In this document: piece after piece, positions 1 to 11,668 of the stretch
How positions within the stretch are numbered: the stretch's first letter is position 1
Layout of the letters: the number at the start of each line of letters is the position of its first letter
Source: Telopea speciosissima
Lineage: Eukaryota; Streptophyta; Magnoliopsida; Proteales; Proteaceae
Assembly: GCF_018873765.1 (NCBI RefSeq)
Contig: NC_057925.1
Coordinates: forward strand, 5,467,568 to 5,531,567
Reading direction: 5' to 3'
DNA length: 64,000 bases
Program-made: the position numbers and the translations under genes
The notes under the pieces: generated by a model
The model's database searches: none
What the model saw: only the letters and a program-made list of their open reading frames with translations
What the model was told of the DNA's origin: nothing

Positions 1-427
1 TTGGAATTCAAACTTCGTTTAAATCCGTTGGAGGTTCTAAGGTCTATTTTCAAAGTAAATAATGGATGGTAAAACGTAGGACATCAAATACCAAATACAT
101 TAATGTTACAAGAAAGAATCTGAGAGAAATGATCCAGATTTGGCAAGAATCTGAAAGAGAGTCAAGATAGATACCTATAGAGAAGGGAGAAACAAGAATA
201 TCAAACAGACTTAAATCATTAACCCATTTAGACACATTGTTAAAAATAAGTAAAGGATTAGAAGAGGTGCAAAAATAACTTGATTCCTATGATTTCAAAT
301 GAAATATAAAGTGATAATAGATACACTAAAAAACCACTTACATTCCAAGTAGGATGAGAAAATAGCAAATGGAGGGTTAAAGAGAGATTGGAAAAGAGCC
401 AAGAGGGAATCATTGGACAAAAATTCA

Positions 428-548
428 GTACGAACTCCAAGGTGCACAAGGCTCCCACCACAGCAGGGTCTGGGGAGAGTCATAATGTATGCAGCCTTAC
501 CCCTGCTTTCGCAGAGAAGCTGTTTACAGACTCGAACCTGTGAAATAC
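428..548 (-). mobile_element. SINE fragment, Au-like (tRNA-derived), 5'-truncated
   Basis: On the minus strand this reads as the 3' part of a tRNA-derived SINE. There is a box B-like stretch (GGTTCGAGTCTG-type) near 530-542, then the 'aaacagcttctctgcgaaag' type segment, a 'gtaaggctgc' segment and a tail ending with 'gtggtgggagcc'. This order matches what I remember of the Au SINE family in angiosperms. The promoter-proximal end is missing. A related piece lies at 8121-8213. Recognition is from memory only. Confidence 0.5.
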
Positions 549-3499
549 AAATATCAGATGGTGGAGAATTTTATGATCATACTATGTCTGCCCTATGCAA
601 TCTTCTATGGGCCAAAGACAACATATGGTTTCAGCAAGCCCAAGCCAAAAATGCTCCTTTGTTTCTGTAAGTATGTAATATGGAAAGATAGAAATGAGTG
701 AAGAGGGGAAAAACTGCACAAGTCCATGCTGTGGTTGGGGTCAGTTGATGGGTGGATTTATATAATAGGCAAAAGTAATATGAAGAAGAAAAGGATAATT
801 TAGACATAATAACAAAAGAAAGGGGGCTGTGCCAATGGGTTTTCATAGAAATGGAGCAATAACTACAAAAAAAAACAAATACAATCAAAATAAGCAATGG
901 CTTAAATAAGAAACCCTTGTGAAGCCAACTCTACATATGAACTATTCAACCCAACCCCCAAAAAAAGAAAAATCTAGATATGAATTGACAATAAGGTTAC
1001 ATAGTTTTATAAAGGAAAATGGCTGAAAAGATTTCCAACTCCATACTCAAGTAACAGTTCACAAGATTTCTGTGAGCCTCCAAGGACCCCATAACCTTTG
1101 TAGACACCAAAGAGATCACATGAAAGGGGTAGCCTTCTGCCAACATAAGAACCAAATAGGGTATCCATCACTTAAAACTTTCCAAAGATTCCCTTTCTTT
1201 CACATTCTAGATCCCTTGATACTGCTAGGCCAAAAGAAAACCTTGATGCTTCTGTCCTTTCTAAAAATACCTCCTATTACAACTGGCTTCACTATTGCTG
1301 ATAGATAATGTGGCTGCCTGAATCCAAATTGTTTAGATTCCAACAGCATATAAAAATTGAGTAAGCTTTATCCGGCCTCAAATGGCTTAGAATGACAAAG
1401 AAGATAGCTTTGACAGCAGAATGGACTAAACTGCAAAGGTGAAGTTACAAAAGCAAATTCTCTTCTTCACTCTGAAATAATTTGTCAATCTTTAAAGGAA
1501 GCTTTGCAGAATGAAAGAGAAGATCAAAATAGGAATCATAATGAGGCATTGCATCAGATTTAAGTGGGGAAAAAAAAACCGAACTATGGTGAAGAGGTTG
1601 CATAAAAACGAGAGAGGCTATGCAAAAACAATTTTTGAAACTGAAAATAAAGGAGTAAATCTTTTGGAATGACTCGTAAAAACCTAATCACTTCTATGAA
1701 GAAGGTAAGTAGCCAACAAAACTGGTCCTGTAAGGTCTCTGGCTATCTCCAATAACCAGTGACCAAGTTGGTAATGGGACCGTAATCATAGAATGTATCC
1801 ACAACATAACAGAAATCAACTTCATACATAAAATAAAACTTTCCGTGAACGGCATATCAATCCGCCAGCTAAGAATACATACAGGTGAGGATGCTATTCT
1901 TGTGAAAACCCTGCAATTAATATGACGTGCCAAAACATCAATATGCCACACCATAAATGACTAGCTAGAGAAGCTACTTTTCATATAAAAAACAGAAAAC
2001 AATACTGACACAGGCCAAAAGCAGTTTATAAAACTCGAAAAAAGAGGAAGTGAAAATATGGAAAAAGCAAAAGAAGCAAACAAGTACCCGAGATATAAGA
2101 AACTGTCAGCAAAATTTCAGTCTGCAACACACAATCAACATTGAATAACCAGCTCTCGAAATTAAGAAAAAGAGTTTGTTCAGCATGTATATTGTACAGG
2201 ACAAATTTTCCAAAAAAAATGTGTTCCGCAATCAGCGTTTCATAAGGATTTAGGCAAGGGAGCAAAACCAGAACACACTCTCTCTCTCTCTCTCTCTCTC
2301 ACTCTGTGTGTGTGTGTGTGTGTGTGCAGGAGAGGGAAGGGGGGTCATAATTTGGTTATTGCTTTGGTTACTGTTTCTTACTGCTAAATTTCTCACAGTA
2401 AACAGTAGAAAAATTGATTCATTGATTGTCAGAAACCAAAATCCAAACAGGAGGAATAAGTCTAACAGAAACTTTACTACCTCATTCTTACCCCCCCCCC
2501 CCTCCCCCCAAATATTATTGGGAAGATAGTAAGATACATTGTTTTGATCAGTGCAACCAAACAAGTACAAAGGCTTTAATGAAGTTTATATGTTTACATA
2601 GATTGTTCGTCTGTCACAAAGCTGACAGCTATATGGCAGTCACCATAATTATAACAGGATGTGAAAAAGAATCTGTCATCTTGGATCCATCTAAAGGACT
2701 ATGATGCAGAAACCTAAAAGAGTCCTATGCAGCATTCATAATAAGCCTTATTTCTAAAGTTCATGATATAAAAGAAGTCTGCAGAGAGGTCAATCACCCT
2801 TCATGCACTTGCAAACTGGAGCCACAAGCAAGATTCCTTTCCTGTTGGAGTACTCTGACTTGGAATGTTACAAACCCTAGGATTCCTATAGGAAAAGATT
2901 AAAGACTAAGTTGTTATAGCTTCTTTTAGATACGAAAGAAACTGAATTAGGAGATACAGCTCTGATGCATTCAAATCCTATTCATGCAAGGCAGACTATA
3001 ATGACCGATGTAAGGATAATTACTGCAGGTTGAGAGTATGGAAGAACATTGTGTAAGAAGTTCCAAAAGAAATAGGACAGCAGAAAAAGTATAGACTTTC
3101 AGACTGCTTGAGTGCCCCTTCCTCTTCCCCCACCTCCCTTGAAGAAGCATTAGACCTGCTTACAGGCTATCAAATACATTGCACAGTACACAAGTACTCC
3201 CATTCTGAGTAAATATATTATTGAGATGTAGTTTAATGAGGTATGTTGATTAACCAATTCTGTCAGTTGCTTGTGTGTCATTACCATCTCAGAACCCTCT
3301 GAATTCATGCAAGTTTTTAAAGGTTCCAAAAGCAACCATCTTCAGGGAAGACAACAAATTTTTGAAAACGCATCAATGGATTATGAAAGACATAAGAAGA
3401 ATGGCACTTACCCTTTGCTCACCAAGTTCAGTGCCAGGTTCACCAAAACAGATGGTGAAAGTCCTAATTTGTCAAGGACAGATGTAAGAGGAACATGGG
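549..3499. other. Intergenic, no gene seen
   Basis: AT-rich sequence with only short ORFs on both strands. None has a recognisable domain, signal or believable splice structure. It holds a CT/TG microsatellite at 2279-2327 and a C-run near 2491-2505. I see no RNA gene here. Confidence 0.6.
2279..2327. repeat. Compound microsatellite (TC)n(TG)n
   Basis: About 13 CT/TC dinucleotides are followed by 'acTC' and then about 11 TG dinucleotides. It is a plain simple-sequence repeat, probably length-polymorphic. Confidence 0.95.
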
Positions 3500-3806
3500 G
3501 ATTCTGTACATTAAGCTCAAAATCTAGAGTTGTCAGTATCATTTTGCTCAGCCTCAATCATCCGTACTCTATATTGCTCAAACCAGTCAACAGGAAGCAT
3601 GTAACAGATTCAAAAGAGCATGACAAAAATAGGTGCCAATCAGATTCAACTTCCTGCTTACAAAACACACATAATAAATCACTTACAGACCATTTAGCAA
3701 TTCGGCCCTTTTTAGGAAGAACATGACTAAATAATCTACAACCAAAAACTCTAAATTTTGGGTGAATGCCCAATTTCCGGAAAAAAAAAACCACCAACAT
3801 CGAACA
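3500..3806 (-). mobile_element. LINE fragment, zf-RVT (reverse-transcriptase zinc-binding) region
   Basis: The minus strand encodes a short stretch with the order 'RLFSHVLPKKGRIAKW', 'LCVFCKQEVESDWHLFLSC'. This is typical of the zinc-binding segment (C-x2-C ... H-x4-C) after the reverse transcriptase in plant L1-type LINEs. Only about 80 residues are open; the rest on either side is decayed or missing. Its orientation is opposite to the LINE remnant at 4180-5330, so the two are probably separate insertions. Confidence 0.65.
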
Positions 3807-4179
3807 TCACAAGAAGCAGCTATTATAGTATTATCCCTTAAGACTGTACACCATTACCAAGTCATGATGCAATAAGTTTTGTAGATAGAATTCCAGATTT
3901 CGTATATGGGCAAAAAATCAAATCATCAATAGGATCATGCATCAAAGGTATTCTAACAATAGCTGAAGCAAGAGAAGCGGGAAACAAACTATAAATAAGA
4001 TTCACATTCCACTGAGAACCACATCAGATCCGAGACTACTGTGTATGCACTATGGCAAACACAAATCTTAGGAATAGTAAAAAACGCCACACCATGAATC
4101 CAGGGATCAGTCCAAATTTTAGTATTCCTTCCATTACTAATACAAAACACAAATCAATCTTTTCAGGATGTATGCCTTT

Positions 4180-5330
4180 TGGTTCAAAACTTTTTCCAAC
4201 ATCAAACTCGTCCATTTGGGACTAATCATATACCCTAATTTCTCTTATCCCTAAAAAGGATAAGGTGAATCAAGCAGAGGATTTTCGGCCCATTGGTTTG
4301 TGTATTATTTCTTATAAAACTATTGCTAATCAATTATCAAATCTGTCTTAGTTTTTTTTTTTTTGGATAGTTTTATATCGCCTTGCCAAGCAGCTTTTGT
4401 GAAAGGACATCAAATTTTTGATAATGTTATAATTGCTCAGATCTTTCATTTTCTTAAAAACATAAAAGGTTAACAAGGCTGGATGGCTTTTAAACTTGAT
4501 ATGTCGAAAGCATATGATCGACTAGAATTGGTTTTTTGAGATCAATTTTGGAATTTCTTAGATTCAGTTCTCTTTGGTGTGATACGATTGGCTATTTGAT
4601 TGCTTCTTGTACATATTCTATATAACTGGAGGGTAATTGCTTTGAAGTCATTGAACCATCTTGTGGCATTTGTCAAGGATGTCCACTGAGTACACACTTA
4701 TTCATTATTGCTACGGAAGCATTATTGAGGTTGATGTATGTGTACAAAGAGATGAATCTCTTTAAAGACATCAAAATTGCTAGGTCTGCCCCCGAAATCT
4801 CTCATTTGTTGTTTGGAGAAAATACATTTATTTTTTGTAAAGCTAATAAGCATGATGTCTCTACTGTTAGGGCTATTTTAGATTTGTTTAAAGATTTATC
4901 AGTGCATCAGGTTAATTTTGAGAAAAGTGGCTTCATGTTTGATAAGTCTACCCAAATGTCCATTCATCTATCTAAGCTTTGGCTGTTAAAATTCTCTATC
5001 TAATTCATTTTATTTGGGGCTCCACTCTATTCCAAGTGCTAAATATACTATGTTGTCAAGAATTCTATCTCGAGTTAAAATGAAATTACCTTGATGGAAA
5101 ATGCCCCTTTTATATCAAGTAGGGCAAGCTGTGTTAATTAGATTTGTCCTTAGTTTTGTGCCTACTATATGATGTCATGTTTCCTTTTCCCCTCTCATTT
5201 TTGTCATCAGCTTGATGTAGTTAATACCGCTTTTTGGCCTGAGAGAAAATTATCCTTCATCTCTTGGGCAACAGTGTGTAGATCAAATTAAAGTGAGCAT
5301 TGGGTTTCAGAAGTGGAAGCACTACACCAA
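4180..5330 (+). mobile_element. Decayed LINE (L1-type) reverse-transcriptase remnant
   Basis: Across several plus-strand frames the reading follows plant L1 reverse transcriptase in order. A 'CQAAFVKGHQIFDNV' segment lies near 4390-4430, the motif A stretch 'FKLDMSKAYDRLE' near 4490-4530, a 'GICQGCPLS' motif B segment near 4668-4690, and 'LLFGENTFIFCKA' (normally LLFADDTLIF) near 4807-4845. The longest open piece is 4725-5003. Stops and frame changes are frequent and the catalytic DD pair reads as EN, so it is dead. Ends were not resolved. Confidence 0.75.
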
Positions 5331-8120
5331 GTTATCGCTATATTGATATGCGGCTAAGCCCAGCAAAGGTGGCTGTGGAGCCAGTAACAGATTATATCAA
5401 CAGATCAATGGCAACCAATTAGAGTAAACTTGTGTTCTTCACCAAAGAGCAGGAAGTCCAAATGAATGTCCTAATTGGATGATCTTTAAAATTTCTATGC
5501 CCAAATTGTACTGTCTATGAAGTTTCTTCTTTTCTTTGATAATTAGATTTCATTAAGATGAAAGAAAAGTACAACTGCAGTACACAGAATCATTTAGTCT
5601 CATACACCAGCTCCAATAAAGTCTGTCTAAACTTATTCAAGCCACTTACCAAACCCTGCTTCAGTTAACCAGCAAGAGATCAATATACCCAAGACAAAAT
5701 ATTCCCTAAAGGGCCATCGACTCCTCCATCACATCAAAAAATCTTCAATGCTATTTTTCATATATCCTCACATAGAGTAAACAGTTTCAGGAAGAAATAA
5801 CCAAGGGTTGGGAAAGAAAATCTTTCAGATAAGGTAATCTTAATGTGAAAAACAAACCAACAACAAAGGTCCATCCATTATTACCCCCATCACCCACAAC
5901 CCAGAAAAAAAAAATAGTAGAAAGAAAGTCCTAGCAATACTATGACATCTAGCAAATTCAAAAGATAAAAATAACAGCCTAAAGAAGCTAAAACTTCTAA
6001 AGCCAAACCGCAAAATCTAATGATAAGTGACAAATTCATTGGTATGGAGAAGTAGGGAAAAAATTTTGGAATTCCCTAGATCCAAATAGCTATACAAAGA
6101 GTTCCCTGTTTCTATTATTTTTTGTTTATTTTATTTATTCTCTTTTTCCTAATGAATGAAAACCAAAGAACAGAGTTCCACTATAATAGTGGTTGAGCTT
6201 CAAACTCAGATTTTACTCTCTTTTTTTTTTAAAAAAAAATACCTAGAGTTTTCTAGCTATTTAACTCTTCTATGCTCCGAACTATCATAACTGTTACTTT
6301 CTAGATAACCCTAATCAAAGCAATAGATTGCTGCCTTTCCCAATCTTTTATATTCCTTCTAAAAAATGTAGTCATTCGGTTGAACATGTCATGACCTGTG
6401 CAAAGAACGAAACTGCGAACAGTTACATGCAAATTAAACAGAAGATGTGCAGCAAATTGACAACATCGTTCAATCTGAATAGACAACTCTTTATATTTGA
6501 AGGAGGAAATTCACTCTCGTAGAAAAGTTGAGCTATGGTATCGTGTCTTTCAATGGCTAGAAGGCTCTTCAATCCAAAAACCACACTTCATCCAATATAA
6601 TTCATCCGATTTCGCACAGTAATTCTCTAACTGATAAACATTAGGAATCAAAATCCATACTAATCTCTCAATCAATTGAAATTGATTTGTTGGAAACTAA
6701 CAAATGCATGTTGAAAATTTAAAAGAAAATGAGAGAGAGAGAGATAAGTCAAAAGAGACCCAAAAATACTATCAAATAATTCAAACAGAAAAAAGGCACA
6801 TAAATTACTTCTACTTTGAAATCAATATAAATGTGCTTAGTTAAAGTTGGGGGAGGATTTAAAAAAAAAAAACTGCACCATAGTAAATCCATCAAGGATC
6901 ATTTTTACAATCTTCTTTTTTATTGCCAATAAATTGTAAGAAATCCGTTAGTCATGGATACAATTTTTTCCTCATCAAAGAACTCTCTAGATTAATGTTT
7001 TTGGCACTTTTCCAAACCTAAAAGGAAATGGACACATTAGGTTCTTCAAAGTTTCACCAACAGGGAGTCAGGAGAGAGAGAGAAACTCTGATGCCCCAAG
7101 AATGTAAGACATCTCTAACAGTTCAATCATCATGATCCCTAAGGGGAGAGAATAATTTTCAAATCTGTACCTTGAACGACCAACAAAAAGGTGTGTTTGA
7201 GATCTCTTTAATATATGCTAGCATACAGAGGATGATTAGGTGCAATTAAAGACGGATAGGTCATGGTCTTCCAGAGATGACCTGCAGAACACACCAAAAG
7301 CTGAGGCTGAGCAGACCCCATTTAATAAGGTTTCAGCAAGGGGGGGGGGGGGGGGAATATCAGTCAGTTGATATTAAGATACACCAAAGACACGTGATTT
7401 ACTCAAATACTGTGGATGTATTAATATGCAAGGAGACCTCTTAGAAAATCCATTCAAACTGAATAAATGCACAAAACATTTTAAAAGATTGTTGATAAGT
7501 AATAAGGTATAAATGTGTATTTTTTATATTTTATTTCTGGGATGGAGGGGAGAAATGTAAGTTGTAATTATGTTAACTATATAATAAATGGGAGAGTGTT
7601 TCCTGTCAGGGAGCATAGCCTTCACCGGCAGGAACACCCAATGAGAACCCCGGACAGGAATTATTTCAGGGGGGCAAAGAGGTTATTTCAGGAGAGGGGA
7701 GTGCTAGTGGAGACTACGCACCCAGACAGTAATCATTTCCTCATAATAAATTTATGAATTCATGCAGCATCTGAAGCAAGTAGCATGAACGATTACCCAA
7801 AGCCCCAACATGGACATAATCAGTCAGCATAGTCCAAGAATAACTTTTGGCAAAAAAGTTTCCTGCCAATTAACATGTTTCTAATGGAACTGAAAGAAGT
7901 AATTAGCACAAATTGCTTGACAAAACATAGCAGCTAGTTTCTTTATAGATAAATTGCTTCCGAAACTATTACAAGATAACACTTTTAAACAAGATACTTC
8001 TTACACTTGTTTCCTGAAGCAGCTGAACAGTCGATCTGAATGACGGATCAGAAAACTGTGATAAGAAAATCATATAAGATGATAAAGCAACCACAATGCA
8101 AAATGCCAAAAAAATTCGCC
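5331..8120. other. Intergenic, no gene seen
   Basis: AT-rich sequence with short random ORFs only. It contains a GA microsatellite near 6730-6745, a GA run near 7074-7084 and a 16-base G run near 7337-7355. The 80-residue ORF at 7515-7757 has no feature I recognise. No tRNA or other RNA gene was seen. Confidence 0.55.
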
Positions 8121-8213
8121 TTACCCCTACTTTTGCAGAGAGGCTGTTTCCAGACTCGAACCCATGACCACTTGGTCACAATGGCGCAACCTTACCGTTA
8201 CACCAATGTACGA
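8121..8213 (-). mobile_element. SINE fragment with Pol III box A and box B
   Basis: Read on the minus strand it starts 'ttggtgtaacggtaaggt' (box A-like), continues through a tRNA-like arm to 'gggttcgagtctgg' (box B), then 'aaacagcctctctgc' and 'gggtaaggc'. This is the 5' half of the same Au-like SINE type seen at 428-548, here lacking the 3' tail. No clear target duplication was found. Confidence 0.6.
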
Positions 8214-8880
8214 ACATTGAACTTTACATACAAATAGGGTTTGTCCAACCCAAATTTAACCTGCAGCTCTAAAATTTCCAGCAATGCTGTTACAGATTCC
8301 TAAATACAGTAGTCCAATCCTGTCTGAATAAAAGCCTATAGAAATACTTTCTTGAAATTACACAAAAGAAGAATGGGTTATGTACGTTCATCAGGCAAAA
8401 AATATGAAAATAAAAAATAAAAGGAAAACCCGGATATAACAAAGAAACATGTAGTGATCCAAATTGACTGCAATTGCTTGAGTCTTAACCAAAGGGGGGG
8501 GGGAATTTGATAACAGTTTAAATGATGCCAAATCATGCAAAATGCCGCCCCCACCCCCAAAAAAAAAGTGAAAAGATCTCTCAATTGAAAAGTTAAAGAA
8601 AGAACTTGACCAGTTGTGAAGTAAATTAAAATTCATCCTCGAACCCCGAATTAAGAGAAAGAGAATAAATTAAACCAGCTACATACAAGAGCACTATACT
8701 TAAGCCACAACAGCTGTATTAATCCTCCTCATACATACATGGTGCCCATGGCAAGAATGCATCCCACTTAGGCCTTCCCTCTTATCATTAGGAAAGGCTT
8801 TAAACCATTGGATCTTTCTTTCATCCAATGCATAAATAAGGGCTACACTAGTAACACCACACATAAACAATATAGTACAT
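8214..8880. other. Intergenic, no gene seen
   Basis: AT-rich sequence with a G-run near 8494-8503 and a C-rich run near 8547-8560. The short ORFs overlap each other on one strand and resemble no known domain. Confidence 0.5.
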
Positions 8881-9146
8881 AATGCCCTTTGGAAAGGAAT
8901 GTTGGACTTCACCTAGTTTATAAGTTCTGTAACTTCAATACACGATAAACAAAAATCAACCCACACCTTCCAATCAAACACTTTCTTCCCCAACACTGCT
9001 TTAATGCCCCTTGGAAAGGTAAGTTGGACTTCACCCAGTTACTACTGCAACTTCAATACACGATACACCACAACCAACCCCCCCCCCCACCCCACCCCAC
9101 CCCACCCCACCTTTCAATCAAACCCCTTCTTCCCAAACACTGCTTC
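8881..9146. repeat. Tandem duplication, two ~120-145 bp units
   Basis: Unit 1 (8881-9002) and unit 2 (9003-9146) both run from 'aatgcccyttggaaagg' through 'acttcaatacacgata' to 'aacactgctt'. They differ by scattered substitutions. Unit 2 is longer because of a C-rich CCCCA-type run at 9079-9112. Confidence 0.8.
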
Positions 9147-11330
9147 ATGATATCATGAGTAAGAGGCAGTTTCAAACTACAAGAGTTGGCTTTTAAATTA
9201 GGATGCATGGTGTGTGCTGGATGTTGTACTCTGTAGAAGCTGAAATGAGAATTTATAGCTTGCTTCTGGGTTATGGATGTGAAACACAGCTGATGATGTA
9301 GATCGATTGAGGTTGAAGAGAAGAAAGAACCAGTCACAGCCAGTCCTGAAGCCCCATTGAGACAGCCCATCGTTGGGCCCCATATGGACCAGCAATGAAG
9401 TCCATCGAGCCAGTTTTAAAAGCCCCTTGTGGCTTATGTCTTAGCCCCAATTAATGGGTCAAGTTTTGGCCCAGTTCCTATTTTAGTAGATAGATACAGA
9501 TAGATTTTATTTACATCCAGTTTCTATTTTGAGATGTATAACTAGAAATAAGGACTATATTAGGTTAGTTTCTATTTTATTGGGTTGCTATTTTGTAGTT
9601 GATTCCCTCTCCATGCAAGGGGTTTTTTTTTATTAAAGCTATTTATAAAAAGAGGGTTGTACTACTGCTCCCCATGATTGGAGTATGAAGAAAAGCTTCA
9701 CTTATGCCCTTGTTTAATGTGAGAGAGAATCATGGTGAGAGGCCTTGGTCATAGCCCCCCTTCTTCCTTAGTTCCTTCCCCTTACTCTTCTATCTTTCCT
9801 CTTAGTTTCTTTAGGTTCAAACAGTGAGGTATCGAGCCATCAATCCACTCTGTTGTAGTGTTGTTGCTACTGATTTCTTGCTTGAAGTGTGCTCCATAGG
9901 CCCATCGATAACAATCGCGATTGAAGACTTCTCCAACCATGTGGTACTGCTTGTTTGGTCTTCTACTGCAGAAAACTTCCAAGTCTCTATATCTCTAGTT
10001 CTGGCCGGCAGTTTCATCCCTTTGAGGGTGCAATACGTTCAGCCCTATCTAGTGGCCAGTTTGTGCTGGGGAGCTGTAAGTTACTATTTTACATACTAGT
10101 ATCTATTTTCTACCTTGGCCAAATTTTTCCCCCAACGTCCAAAGAATTCTATTGTGGCCACCATTAAAGCCAACTCGGCGACAAAATATTATGATGGGCT
10201 CCCTTTCGACGAGGTGGTTGAAGAGCAACCAGCTAACAATGATGATGACAAGGATTAAGTTCATAGAACTCTTGTGTTGTGCTTGGTCCCAATGACTGAG
10301 ATGATTGTATACAACACAGATGAAGAACCTAAAGAACTTGTGATGCAGGTCCAAGCACCCGGAAGAAGAAGAAGAAGCAGCCCCAGACATAGGGCTGCTT
10401 GGAGCCATAGTTTTACTTTTCAGTTTTCTATACTTGGTTTGTTTGTAAACTTAATTGAACCGGTCCAACCATTGTTCAATTTAAGTGACCCTTTCCTATT
10501 GGCTAGAATTTATTTTATTTCTATTGGTTCTTAGAGAACCTTTTAAGTTATTTAATTTAAAGTTGTCCCCCCTCCACGATTTCTAAGAGGGCAGGACTTG
10601 TTTTTGTTTTAGGAATCAGATCTAGGGTTCCCATTCCTGATCTGAATATGTGTAAGGCCATTGGCCCTTTGACTATAAATAAGAATAATCGTGGAAGGCT
10701 CTCCCACAGTTCAAATAATAAAAATTCTATTTGTTTTTGCTGCCATTACTCCCTAGTGAGTGTGCCTTGTGGATCTCAAGGTGAAGGGATTGGGGAATTA
10801 CCAATCGACTCCTTGCATCTGTTAAGATCGGGAGGCTCTTCTCTGCTTCAAGTTGCTGCTATTGGAACTCTGCAAATCCAGTAAGTTAATTTAAATTCCT
10901 GCAATTATCCTTCTTCTCCTAATCCTCCAACCTGAGCCTACATTCCCACATTCGATCCCCATAACCCTAACTTCATCTAAACCCTGTCCAGCCCCATTCC
11001 CTCCATCAATCACAACCAAATTTCACCCACAGCAGCCTTACCATCTCCTTAACACTCGACAGCAACCTCTCTCCCCTATCCCTCCATTAAACCCTAGAAT
11101 CCCCCAACCTACATTAAGCCCAAAACCCCTAGAATTTCCCAGATCTAACACTTGTACCCATCCATTCAGCCTGAAACTCTGGCCGAGTGTTCTTCCCCTT
11201 CATTGGAAGACTCGATCAGAAACCCATCCCTAAATTCCCATCCTAAAACCCTAATTTCATCCCTTTTCCTATTTCCTAAAACCCGAAACCCTAACCCTAA
11301 TTTTCTGATTTCTGAATTTTCATTCAAACC

Positions 11331-11668
11331 TGTTAAAAGAGAGATGTAGAGAATGCTTGAATGATTAATTCGATCATTCAGGCCCTGTTTATATAGAGAA
11401 CAGAATTACAACTGAAAATAGAAACTTAACTCAGTCCTAGTCCTACTAGGAATTCCTAATACAACTAGGAATCCCAAACTAGGACTCGGCTGGGGAAAAA
11501 CAATAAAAGGAAATAAAAAATAAAGAAAAAGAAACATAAATAAAGTGGGACTAACCACCCTAACTCGACTAGGACTATTCCTAGTAAGCTAGGACAGGTA
11601 GGACCAATCCTAGTGGAACTAGGACTGCTTACCCCAATCGGGTAAGCAGTAAGCAGCCTATTTCAACA
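11331..11668 (-). repeat. 3' LTR of the copia element
   Basis: 338 bp, flanked outside by AAACC at 11326-11330. It is nearly identical to 16559-16896. Confidence 0.95.

Noticed and set aside
9824-10099. 91-residue plus-strand ORF
   Set aside because: It lies in a block repeated at 18890-19200, where the frame is not kept; both copies are part of the gypsy LTR.
11281-11310. AAACCCTAA-type words as an interstitial telomere repeat
   Set aside because: Only a few irregular units inside an LTR-like C/A-rich region; not a tandem telomere array.
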